A DNA stretch of 10,077 nucleotides from Phoronis ovalis (GCA_028565635.1 JAOXYB010068290.1:1-10077); one strand, 5' to 3'; shown: positions 1-8,129, counted from the first letter of the stretch. Notes: generated by a model not told the origin, from the letters alone. Program-made: numbers and translations.

Positions 1-401
1 AAATTTCGTACACCCCCCAAAATTAAAAAAAATAATTATTTTAATTTTGTACGAATTTGAGAAGAATTACCGTAATTGAAGTTTTAAAGAAAGTAAAGTA
101 ATTATTTTCCAGACAAGCATTGCCACAACTGGGATTTTAAACTTTTTCATCAGTGTCATCTTTTCATTCAAATTCCTGATAATATATATTAGTATTTCAG
201 TAATTATGTACATAGCAAAATGTATTTAGCACTGGTTAGAACCCCTAGGAATTGTATTCGTAAGCACTCCCTATTAGACGATGATGTATAGAATTATGTT
301 TGTTCATATGTTACGACTTCTTAGCAGACCATTTGACAAGAGTTACATACAAAACTGTTTAAGCTCTACCTAAATGTTTGTGATTTTTTTTGCTATTTTA
401 G
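1..401 (+). other. Intron of the ATM-like gene (partial, 3' end)
   Basis: This stretch precedes the first recognisable exon and ends in a pyrimidine-rich acceptor (TTTTTTGCTATTTTAG). I see no coding exon in it. Its left edge (1-58) is an interrupted palindrome: AAATTTCGTAC near 1 pairs with GTACGAATTT near 49-58, and the AT-rich centre is itself self-complementary. The intron's 5' end lies outside the window. Confidence 0.6.
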
Positions 402-608
402 AGACTGTTATCGAAATCCTGTAGCAGTATGACTGAAAATTTCTTTAGTAAAGTGTCTTCCAAAATTGCAATTACAGTTATTAGCAACCTGCGTGATATA
501 TTCCTTTGGTGTGACCAAAAGGAATATTCACAATTCTTAGCATGTGTGTGTAGATCTACTATGCCAACAGAATTGCTGGACACACTAATGCAGAAAGTGA
601 AGACTCAT
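402..608 (+). CDS. ATM: ATM-like kinase, internal exon a (N-terminal solenoid)
   Basis: This is an open internal exon of 207 nt (69 codons, phase 0 at both ends). It is bounded by a TTTTAG acceptor and a GTAAGC donor. The translation is helical and amphipathic, with stretches such as SKIAITVISNLRDIFLW and TELLDTLMQKVKTH, as expected for HEAT-type solenoid repeats. On its own it is not diagnostic. It is assigned to ATM because it joins in phase with the next exons, which do match ATM. ATM is a nuclear PI3K-related protein kinase recruited by MRE11-RAD50-NBS1 to DNA double-strand breaks, where it phosphorylates checkpoint and repair proteins; this part is scaffold, not catalytic. The ATG at 429 is internal and not a start, because the frame is open back to the acceptor. 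Confidence 0.68.
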
Positions 609-1190
609 GTAAGCTATATTTTCTTTGCATATTATTCCAGTCATAAATTATTTACATTTCTGCTGTGAGATTTCAATGCAACGTTTTAGTTACGGCTGAG
701 AAAAGATTAAGAATTTGAGTAATAATTTTGTCTTGAACAGACTTGTACTTTGCTTCTAACCACTTCCCCACTTTGGTGGAATGACTAACTGCATTGCAGT
801 GAATATGTAATATTGTGGTTTGCTATCCTTGTCTGAAGTTACGTGTCTATAAACAACTCTCTTCAAGCTCATGATTAATTTCTAAAAATCCTAGTTCTTT
901 TTTATCTAATTACTGGTAACAGTACCAAATATGAAAATTGTACCAACAAAGCCCTTTAATCTAAAGGGATATTTGTATTATTTTCTTTGCAGCACCTATA
1001 GTGTATACAGGTTGTTTAATTGCTTTAAAAAAATTCATACAAGGCATGCATTGTAAACTGTCTGTTATTACTGCAACAATATTCAGTGGATTAATAAGAG
1101 CTTTATATGATTTCTCAGATAAATACTTCAAAATTTTATATTTTCTGCTAGTCTAGTTTAGTCCAAACCCAAACACAAACTTTTCCTCAG
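609..1190 (+). other. Intron, 582 nt, ATM-like gene
   Basis: The intron has GT..AG borders (GTAAGC donor, CTTTTCCTCAG acceptor) and is AT-rich. I see no exon, repeat family or RNA gene in it. A second possible acceptor (GTTTAG, ending at 1161) lies 30 nt upstream, but it would put the next exon out of phase with exon a. The acceptor ending at 1190 is therefore preferred. Confidence 0.6.
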
Positions 1191-1344
1191 AAGTCTACAC
1201 GACCCAGGGTACCAGATTTTGATGAGTTTGACCTGGAAATGGGTATCAATACACAGCAAACTACCACCAATGAGGATGAAACTGATTTAGACTTCAGAAT
1301 CTTTGATTCCCAGGATTCCTCTGGAAAACCGGTTTATGCAGAAG
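1191..1344 (+). CDS. ATM: ATM-like kinase, internal exon b (acidic linker)
   Basis: This exon has 154 nt (51 codons plus one base), starting in phase 0 and ending in phase 1, with donor GAAG|GTACAA. It encodes a polar, acidic, low-order segment (for example PDFDEFDLEMG and NEDETDLDFRIFDSQDSSG). In human ATM the region just before the helix aligned to exon c is also an acidic Asp/Glu/Ser/Asn-rich linker, so position and character agree although identity is low. The exon supplies the first G of the Ala codon completed by CA at 2071. The donor is weaker than the others in this gene (GTACAA), and the frame stays open past it to 1532, so read-through or alternative splicing is possible. Confidence 0.68.
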
Positions 1345-2070
1345 GTACAATGGCTGAGTTATTGTTTAAAGCTAATATTATCTTAATATTTTACTTTGTA
1401 GTTGCTGAAAAGTTTAAGTTGTTCCTTGATTTTTTATGTACGCTGAGGCCAGACACCTTCCATGCAGTTGTAAAACATGTCAAAAATAGCATCTATGTCT
1501 ATATTGAAAATAGCAAGCAGAATATTTCATGAAGCGTTCTTCATAGTTTGAGGATGTAAATGATTAAATTTTGTCATAATTTTGTTGTGCAATAGTTTGG
1601 AATCTGGGAATGATCAAATCATTTAGTTTATAAAATGAATCATGTGAATGAACTATCTGGGTAGAGTTGCGAAGCTATCTAATCACAGTGAAGTACACTT
1701 AAACGTGCTGCAGGTACTGGTTTTATCCTCAGCCCTGCATGCTTTTCCATTTTGAAATATGTTCCTGTGGGTGGGATTGCTTTGCAACCTGCAAAGTGAG
1801 TTGTATTAATGGATACATTAGTATAATTCATGTTACATACTACTATTATTAAATATTATTTTTTGTAATTATTATTGCTTCTGTATTAACAGAATTAGAC
1901 ATGCTATTGAGGGTTTAAAGCTTGAAACTACATCCCATAGCCTTTTATCAGTCTTATGAATGAATAACAAGAAAAAGTCTTATACTTATAACAAGTAGAT
2001 CTTTAAAAAGTTTGTATTTTTACCAGAATAAAGATAGAAAATATAGTTCTTTATGGGTTTGTGTTTTTAG
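1345..2070 (+). other. Intron, 726 nt, ATM-like gene
   Basis: The intron has borders GTACAA and GTGTTTTTAG. Its first 188 nt keep exon b's reading frame open to a TGA at 1530-1532, and contain an internal acceptor-like site (TTTTACTTTGTAG, ending 1401) that could define an alternative terminal exon. The remainder holds AT-rich simple sequence, such as the ATT/TTA-rich stretch around 1840-1880. I see no RNA gene or mobile element. Confidence 0.55.
1402..1532 (+). CDS. Possible alternative terminal exon of the ATM-like gene
   Basis: After an acceptor-like TTTTACTTTGTAG the sequence TTGCTGAAAAG continues exon b in phase (G+TT = Val) and stays open for 43 codons to a TGA. The skipped piece, 1345-1401, is 57 nt: a multiple of three with no stop, so a retained-intron message would also be open. 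The translation (EKFKLFLDFLCTLRPDTF, then VVKHVKNSIYVYIE) looks protein-like but has no counterpart I recognise in ATM. An ATTAAA hexamer at 1563-1568 could serve as a poly(A) signal, though this is common by chance in AT-rich DNA. Using this exon would truncate the protein well before the kinase domain. It may be only a chance open stretch. Confidence 0.22.
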
Positions 2071-2279
2071 CATGGAAAAGTCTTCTGTCCCCGGAACTTC
2101 TGAATGAAAACCAACAACTACGTATCCTATGTGCAGAGATGATTTGTTCATGGTGCAGTGTGGAAGTTCATGGAAATTACTCACCAAACTCTATTAATCC
2201 TGCATCGGTCAGAAGCCAATTACTGGATTGCCTGACAGAAGTGTCCTGGAATCCCTCAAAATCTGTTGATTTGCATTTG
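2071..2279 (+). CDS. ATM: ATM-like kinase, internal exon c (N-terminal HEAT solenoid)
   Basis: This exon has 209 nt, starts in phase 1 and ends in phase 0, between a GTGTTTTTAG acceptor and a consensus GTGAGT donor. It encodes paired helices. The block INPASVRSQLLDCL...WNPSKSVDLHL corresponds residue by residue to a human ATM stretch of the form ..FRAADIRRKLLMLI...LEPTKSLHLHM.., and the preceding helix (LRILCAEMICSWCS) to the ATM helix containing LKFLCLC. These correspondences are from memory and are the main reason for the gene assignment. No stop or frameshift interrupts the exon, so this copy appears intact. The ATM solenoid binds partners and positions the kinase dimer at DNA breaks. Confidence 0.78.
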
Positions 2280-2395
2280 GTGAGTAATTTGATATTTAAA
2301 ATAATTTTAAGTGTTTTATGAAAAAATAAAATATTCTTTCAATTTAGGTAAAAATTTAAACGTTTTAAATTTTAAAATTAATCAACTTTAGATAA

Positions 2396-2598
2396 AAAAA
2401 CAACAACAGCTTGCATGCATTTGGTGACACTCCCAGTCGGGAACCAACACGATTCCAGAATACCATGTTTGTGAATAAATCGCAGGAGTGCTTGGATGGT
2501 TCATTTACAAAATGTAGCACTTTTTCAGATGTTGGGTTTGTGATGAGTGGCTCCACCAATGTGATGTAATGAACATCATAGCTGTGTACGATTTTCAA
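2396..2598. repeat. Coding-like, GC-richer island of unknown origin (possible transposon fragment)
   Basis: This patch is visibly richer in G+C than the surrounding AT-rich intron and is open on both strands. The + strand has 57 codons free of stops ending at 2569 (containing FGDTPSREPTRFQNT and KSQECLDGSFTKC). The minus strand is open from 2598 to 2365 (containing EPLITNPTSEKVLHF and GSRLGVSPNACKLL). I recognise neither translation. The compositional jump suggests an inserted repeat or a dead coding fragment and not an ATM exon, since there is no suitable donor and the ATM alignment leaves no room for one. Confidence 0.3.
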
Positions 2599-2599
2599 T

Positions 2600-3670
2600 A
2601 GTTCTGTTAGCAGTTTCAGTTTTACTGCTTTTGTTTAAATCTAATAACTCCGTATGCATCTTCTCAATAAGAATGAAATGTAGAAATAATACAAATATAT
2701 TACTATAAAGCATGTTATATTTTGAGTAACATGTAGCTTATTCTATTAGCGTGCAAATATAATTTGTTGAGTATTACCATAACTAAGCATATGAAGTGTT
2801 ATTATGGTGTATGCTTAGCAGAAAAAATACAGAACTTAATGCTGATTGACACAAATAGTTTAATAATTATCATATTGCACTTGGTTGGACAAATTGAAGG
2901 TGTAAAGAAAACTTCATGAAAAAGGGTGTAGCTTACAGCTATGAAACATTTCTATTATGAAACAGATATGATGGAAAAACTTTAATAATCAAGGGGTATG
3001 AAAACAAGTTTAATACTTATAACAGCATGATTGACACTGGGTTTGGGAATATTTATGATAAATGTTTTTATTACACATGCACACATTCGGTTACCTGCTT
3101 GAGGAGTTACAGAAGCTTTAGTATTTTACCATGCATAAGTAATATTCATGAACAGCATTATTAAGAAATTTAGCAAAGTTTTTTCTTTCCTAGGTTTAAA
3201 TAAAATCCACATTAATTAATACAGTCTTCTTGTGGATAGTAAGCTAGTTTCAAACATTTTTTGCATATATTTAAACTTCTAGCTTGGTTACTTGCTCAAA
3301 TATATAAAGCTTATATGATGACATACAGTGTGCAAAAGGACAGTGTGAAAATGTGCAATTCAGGCTTTTATCATATCAACAAGAAAACTAGGTGCCCTTT
3401 TGACCTATTTATGTCTCAGAGTGTTCCAAAATATATTTGCCAATTGCAGGTCTCAAATATCTCTTAATTTTTATCCAATTAATTTCTCCTCCCACAGAAG
3501 GAGTCCAAGTAACAAAATAACCACCAATATCCTGACAATTATCGTGGCAAGCAGCAGAAAAAATTAATCTGTTCTACGGGCCCATGGGGGAGACTCCTGC
3601 AAGCAAATACTATTTTTTTCTCATGTTACAAAGAACTTTACATAAACATGTATGCATTTACAAGATATAT
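2600..3670. other. AT-rich intronic DNA without recognisable features
   Basis: I examined both strands and see only short, unconvincing open frames. The longest, near 3261-3467 on the + strand, resembles no family I know. No tandem array, RNA gene or transposon end stands out. Confidence 0.5.
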
Positions 3671-3679
3671 AAGGTAAAG

Positions 3680-3980
3680 GCATAATTTTTTTACACAAAT
3701 TACCCCTGCTTACCAGCCTGTTCACTAGCTCTGGTAACCATCTCAACTTCCTGAGGAGTATACAGCCATATACTGAACATGAGTCGGCACCTATACTGAA
3801 CACACAATTTCAGTCACACCCGTGCAGGTACTTATTTAATGGCTGAGTGAACCGAAGTGGTACCCAGTTGAGACTTGCTGCCCAACATGTTTACATAGAA
3901 AGAACTCTCAGTACAGAGTAAAAATCCAATGTGGGATCTCAGGATTACTAGTCAAACTCTACCAATTGTTATTTCTTACT
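3680..3980 (-). mobile_element. Degenerate tRNA-derived SINE
   Basis: Read on the minus strand, the head resembles a tRNA gene. ATTGGTAGAGT (D-arm/A-box region, around 3957-3967) is followed by TTTGACTAGTAATCCTGAGA (anticodon arm, around 3937-3956) and a decayed T-arm (CACATTGGATTTTTA, around 3920) in place of the B-box GGTTCGANTCC. About 50 nt further on comes CTTCGGTTCACTCAGCC, then ATTAAATAAGTACC (around 3828-3858). I recall a conserved central block of this form from several animal SINE families. The body continues to about 3680, ending near an A-rich stretch. I could not find clear target-site duplications. The head is too diverged to be a working tRNA gene. The family name is not determined. 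Confidence 0.5.
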
Positions 3981-4049
3981 ATTAGATTATTTCATCCTTA
4001 ATTATGGGCACAGCTGGGTCATGAAAAGATAAGATTATTATATTAGGGG

Positions 4050-4144
4050 CAATTTTGTATACCCTTTCCAATGATGCTCAACATGCCATGTTTGAACATG
4101 AAATTTGTTACATGTTTTAAATTCCGTACAACCCCTCAAAAATT
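4050..4144 (+). repeat. Two copies of an AATTYYGTAYAMCCC motif shared with the window's left edge
   Basis: CAATTTTGTATACCCTTTCC (4050-4069) and AAATTCCGTACAACCCCTC (4119-4137) resemble each other and also AAATTTCGTACACCCCCC at 1-18. The third is extended by AAAATT in both the 1-24 and the 4119-4144 copies. They may be ends of, or short pieces from, one dispersed repeat family. All three are in the same orientation. Confidence 0.3.
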
Positions 4145-4568
4145 GTTGAAAATGCCTGAACTATATATAATTGCCCAGCAGTAGAGATAATGGCTGCTGC
4201 TATTGGTTATTTGGTACCAATATATCATCCTAGTTACAAACATCTCTTTTGTTTCTATTATCTGCTAAAAACATTCAGAAAATAAATGAAGATTCGTATT
4301 CATTGAAAACTTCAATCATAAACCATAATTAATGTACATTTCTATATTGAAATAAGGAAATGCTGTTGTAATTGCAACCAAGGGTTTACAGAAGCCAAAC
4401 CACATTTACAATTAACAATACATGTTTAGCAGGATTAGCTAATACTCACAGGTGGTGTCTTTAAAGGTTTAATGTTTAGCCATTAATGAACTTACTAAAA
4501 TTAGATATGAGAATAAAGGAAAAAATTAAAACTTATTTGAGTAATTTACTGCATTTTAATATATCACC

Positions 4569-4574
4569 TTTATT
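4569..4574 (-). terminator. Candidate poly(A) signal of the KLHL-like copy
   Basis: The + strand reads TTTATT, which is AATAAA on the minus strand, about 160 nt downstream of the KLHL-like stop codon. The distance suits a short 3' UTR, but the hexamer is common in AT-rich DNA. No poly(A) tract marking a processed-retrocopy end is evident just beyond it. Confidence 0.25.
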
Positions 4575-4736
4575 ACCAAACATTATTTACTCTGTATCTA
4601 GGCTATATAAAAAAGTATAGATTTTTTAAATTTTCAATTCGTTAAACAGAAATTTTAACCTATAGCTCAAGTAATGGAAGCAGAGATTTCTGTACAAATG
4701 TTTCTGTTTTTGTATTGCAGAAGTTGGCCTTTACCT

Positions 4737-6534
4737 TTAAAGAACCATAATAAAATTAAAGCCTCCATTTCCAATTGGAAAAGATGCTAAACATTTGCCA
4801 TCTGTCAATCGATCTTTTAAAAATGTGAGTTTCACAAATGGTATCATGACTGATCCATGTGGCTGTTTTAAGGTCATGGTGTCTGTCATATTGCAAAGCA
4901 TGTAAATTTCTTTGTTTTGCTGGTCTGCAGCTACCGTGCTTCCTTTTAAATTTATAGTTTTAAAATATGCAATGTTTAAATTTTCATGAGGTAGGTAAAA
5001 ACCTTTGTACCGTAGTTTGTTGTTCTCTTGCCTGAAACTGAGTCTCAAAGTGGTATCCTCTGGCTGATAAGCATTGACGAGATCTCCGGATTGGAACTCT
5101 TCACGTTCTTGATGCAATAACATGGATGAGCCAAATTTTTCTTCCACGATAGCAGTAAGAGCATTTGTTTTTGTACTTAATATTTGTTGTATTTTTTCCT
5201 TCCTTGTGCGATCAAAAATTATAATATCTCCATCTGCAGTAGCACACGCTCCGCTGGAGCTATCAAACCTCAGCCCAATGACATTCCAATATTTCCAGGA
5301 ATCACTTTCAGGACTGTAGAGAAAAATTCCAGGTTTAGCTGTTAAAAAGGCAACTAATTGCCCATCACTATTTGGCAGTTGTGAGAAAGTACGTACTCCT
5401 GGCAAGCTGCATGTCTTCCATATATTTTCTTGGATACTGTATTGTCCTGTGTAGTATATAAAACATACATCACATTGTTAGCTGAGTTTGTTAGTGAGAA
5501 AGTGTTGGCTTCATTTGGGCACTCAGGACATGAAAGCATAAACCACTTATCATATTTAGTGATATAGCAATAGAAATCTGTTCCTGCTAAGAGGACATAC
5601 ACTGTAATATCTTCTGCTGTATATCAAGGTTTATACTGTATTCCATTTGCATTGAGATGAGAGGTTTTATTTTCAGGTGGGGAATATTTGCGTCTCGTTG
5701 GGTTTACAGTTTTAAGGTAAAATTGAGTGGACATTTTCAGCAGTTGTTGGCACTTGTCTAAGTTTTGTAAAACATCATTTTCTAATAATTCTGATAATTC
5801 AGTAGGCGATAACAAGGGGAAACGTACGCAATCCAATAAAGCATTGATGTGTTTTTTTCGTTCTGCATCACATTTGGTCCAGTTTATGATGGCGTGTATG
5901 AAACAGTCTTTGTTTTGTGTATTTATGTCGTCTCTACTCAAAAGTTGCTGAATTTCCTCAAATGAAACATTGTTCCACACTGCCATTGATGAGATATTTA
6001 AAAAGTGCATTGCAATTAATTTATTACAAGTGGCTTCTATTTCCTTACAATCATAAAAAAACAGACATTTGCCGTATACTCAGTACTTTTTGCTGCATGA
6101 CTGGTATGTTTTCTCCATACAGAACCATTGTTACAAATGTTTTGATCAGTTCCATAGCGCTGTATAACATAAAATAATTGCATGCTGCAGCAAGATCTAC
6201 CATATTAAATGTGCTTAGTGATAAGATCCCAGTGTATATAAATTCAAGTGTATTTTCCATACTATTTGCACTAATTTGTTCAATTTTAATTTCTTCCTTG
6301 CCTTCTTCAGTAAAATTCTTTCCTAACAATTTATCAAAATATTCTGAGGCAACTGACAGAACATTGCGGTGAACTGGAAAACGCTTTTCATCGCATAGCA
6401 AAGTTACGTCACAAAGGTCTTTGTTTATTGAGTAAATTCATAATGTTTTGCTGATGTCCTTTCACGCTTTCTGTTTTATTAATATAGTTGCGCATGAGTA
6501 ATAATGGTGACAGAAGTTCTGTAATTTCTTCCAT
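4737..6534 (-). pseudogene. Kelch-like (BTB-BACK-Kelch) gene copy, intronless, with frameshifts and a stop
   Basis: KLHL proteins are usually substrate adaptors of Cullin-3 ubiquitin ligases: BTB binds CUL3, and the Kelch propeller binds the target. Read on the minus strand, the frame starts at ATG 6534 (MEEITELL). The BTB domain (about 6450-6150) carries the hallmark LCDVTLLCDEKRFPVHRNVL. BACK (about 6060-5740) carries FIHAIINW and VRFPLLSP. Degenerate Kelch-type strands follow, each with a Tyr/Trp pattern (YDKWFML, ENIWKTC, SDSWKYW), to a TAA at 4737. The length, about 600 codons, is normal for the family, and no intron interrupts it. Four lesions are present: +1 nt near 6418-6424, +1 T in a T7 run (6055-6061), an in-frame TGA at 5624-5626 (possibly CGA to TGA), and a 2-nt gain or 1-nt loss near 5455-5462. 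The last 240 or so codons are open. It lies antisense in an ATM intron. The pseudogene call is likely, but sequencing errors could explain some lesions. The exact paralogue is not identified. Confidence 0.8.
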
Positions 6535-6535
6535 A

Positions 6536-6570
6536 GTTTTTTGAAATTTTACTGGAAGTAAAAATTAGGA
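6536..6570 (-). promoter_or_regulatory. Possible 3' splice site upstream of the KLHL-like start codon
   Basis: On the minus strand the sequence CCTAATTTTTACTTCCAG precedes TAAAATTTC and, about 17 nt after the AG (6553-6552), the ATG at 6534. The branch-like CTAAT, the pyrimidine tract and the AG resemble an acceptor that would join a non-coding 5' exon to an intronless coding exon. If genuine, it argues against a simple processed retrocopy. No donor or promoter was confidently located upstream. Confidence 0.27.
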
Positions 6571-7200
6571 AACGAATCTTTTTAGTAACTTGAAATCAGT
6601 ATAAATTAACACTGCAAAAAGGTTTTCTACAGTCAAACGTAATATTATAAAAGAGGCCTTACCACATATAATTTTAAGTTAAACTTTTTAGAAGTTTCTA
6701 ATGAGGCAAATAAACTTCAATTTTGACTAAGATATTTTAATCTTACCTTTAATTCTGCTGCTTACTAATTTTATGTTGGGAAGGGTTTGTCAGAAGTGGA
6801 CACTGCTGGGCTGGTTTCTATTTCAAATATCTAGTAAGGTTTAGAACTGTACATGTCATTAAACTGAAAGGTAAACTGTTAATAATGAAAACCTTAGTAC
6901 TAAGGTTATCGCTACTGACATTATAAATATGTTTGGCATAAAAAGATAACAGTGCTTGAATATTCATCTATTGCTAGTATATTTTGCATATCAGTTATGA
7001 TAAAAAGTAACAAAAAAACATGAAATGTCTGCATTTTTGTTTTGTTATAACACATTAATTAAAAAAGTAGCATGCTTATCTGTTTTTGAATGTAATAAAA
7101 GATTATAGTGTAAAAACACTTGCTATCTGCAAGGGCATCTATTTTAACATTTTTAGAGATTTTGTAAAATGGTGTAAGTGCAGTACATTCATTTTAGAAC
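6571..7200. other. AT-rich intronic DNA without recognisable features
   Basis: This DNA is upstream of the KLHL-like copy. A minus-strand TTTTATAATATT (about 6645-6656) is TATA-like, but such strings are expected in DNA this AT-rich. I see no gene, RNA or repeat here. Confidence 0.45.
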
Positions 7201-7217
7201 ATCACCCATACACAGTA

Positions 7218-7373
7218 GTCTTAAAATGGGAAGGTTTTAATGACCTTGAAGTTGCTAAACATGTTGGAATTGCTAAATCGACAGTTTCTAAATGGGTTCA
7301 GCAAATATTTGCAAAATGGTGTGACAAGAAGACTGCTGTTACCAAAAACACAAGTAATGATTATTATGAGTGA
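7218..7373 (+). mobile_element. Relic helix-turn-helix frame, possible transposase fragment
   Basis: The frame here reads VVLKWEGFNDLEVAKHVGIA followed by KSTVSKWVQQI. This has the spacing and residues of a homeodomain-like helix-turn-helix as found at the N-terminus of Tc1/mariner, pogo and related transposases (pattern G-x-x-D-x-E-V-A-K-x-x-G-I-x-K-S-T-V-S-K-W). A TGA ends it at 7371-7373. A neighbouring frame then reads MSEEYKRDFKEQIDSYAVQ up to 7464, which could be the shifted continuation. No DDE/D catalytic core or terminal inverted repeats are visible, so this is at most a short dead remnant. The family assignment is an inference. Confidence 0.35.
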
Positions 7374-7843
7374 AGAGTATAAAAGAGATTTCAAAGAGCA
7401 AATTGATTCTTATGCAGTACAAGTTTTGGTATTGACAAAGTTTAACTTAATTGTTGATTGTTGATCATTATAGGAAATTGCATGGTAATAATAAATCATC
7501 TGTATTACTGTTTTTAAAAATTTTACCATGAAATTAAGACTATCAAGCCACATTCAGGAAAAAAATTTACATTTTCTGCGGTATTGCAAAAAATATAACT
7601 GTGAAACAACACATACAGGTTTGGCAGCATGCCACAGACATTCTATCCAATAAGTTCTTAATCGATGTTTACAACAGACCCTGTGGAATTCCATATTACC
7701 GTGCAGTGGACAGTATTCCACGAAAAATATGCTTTATAATATTGCCGCGGAATTGCTTGTCTTTATTAAAAATAATAATTTAAGATCAAACTCACCACAT
7801 CACTGTCGCTGTTTACGGGAGGAATTTTAAGGTGGCATCACAA

Positions 7844-7907
7844 GCATTTTCGGACACATTAGTTCCATCGAAAATACCCAACATGTCCGAAAATTCCAGA
7901 AAATGCT
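7844..7907. repeat. Inverted repeat TTTTCGGACA / TGTCCGAAAA
   Basis: The left arm TTTTCGGACA (7847-7856) and right arm TGTCCGAAAA (7884-7893) are perfectly complementary over 10 bp, with a 27-nt spacer. Beyond the perfect part the left continues outward to AGCA and the right reaches ATGCT after 8-9 extra bases, so the original arms may have been 14 bp or longer with a small insertion on the right. Confidence 0.5.
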
Positions 7908-8052
7908 CTTAGCGCCATCTTGGAGTTACTTCAGTAAATAACCGTGGTGCTGCCATGTGTTCAATTTCTTATTAAATGAATGTTTTTCATCAAAAAAAGC
8001 AATTTTTTGTCCGGAACTTCAAAAAATCACTTGTATTATTTGTGGGAAACTT

Positions 8053-8129
8053 CACAGAATTTGCTATTTCTGCTGCAGAATTTGTCATTTCTCTTGCAGA
8101 ATAATGAGAAAAATTGTGCAGAATTTTAC
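8053..8129 (+). repeat. Degenerate tandem repeat, 21-22 bp unit, about 4 copies
   Basis: Successive units start at 8053, 8074, 8095 and 8117, each with (T/C)(G/A)CAGAATW at its start. Units one and two match closely (CAGAATTTGCTATTTCTGC against CAGAATTTGTCATTTCTCT); three and four are more diverged. The spacing is 21, 21 and 22 bp. The array lies within the TGCGGAATT-motif region. Confidence 0.5.

Noticed and set aside
398-583. Minus-strand open frame opposite ATM exon a
   Set aside because: It is a mirror of a real exon on the + strand, with no family resemblance of its own.
1161-1190. Alternative acceptor (TTTAG ending 1161) for ATM exon b
   Set aside because: It would start the exon out of phase with exon a. 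The CTTTTCCTCAG site ending at 1190 keeps phase 0.
3261-3467. + strand open frame of 68 codons
   Set aside because: The translation is unlike any family I know, has no splice context, and has the length expected by chance.
3621-3803. Minus-strand open frame of 60 codons
   Set aside because: It overlaps the SINE body; the openness is incidental.
3905-3975. Functional tRNA gene on the minus strand
   Set aside because: The T-arm/B-box is decayed and the acceptor stem does not pair. The head is better explained as part of a SINE.
5122-6372. Several + strand open frames across the KLHL-like copy
   Set aside because: They are antisense to the recognisable BTB, BACK and Kelch coding sequence and have no domain features.
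7601-7783. + strand open frame of 60 codons in the motif-rich region
   Set aside because: The translation has no domain pattern, and the DNA shows repeat-motif structure instead.
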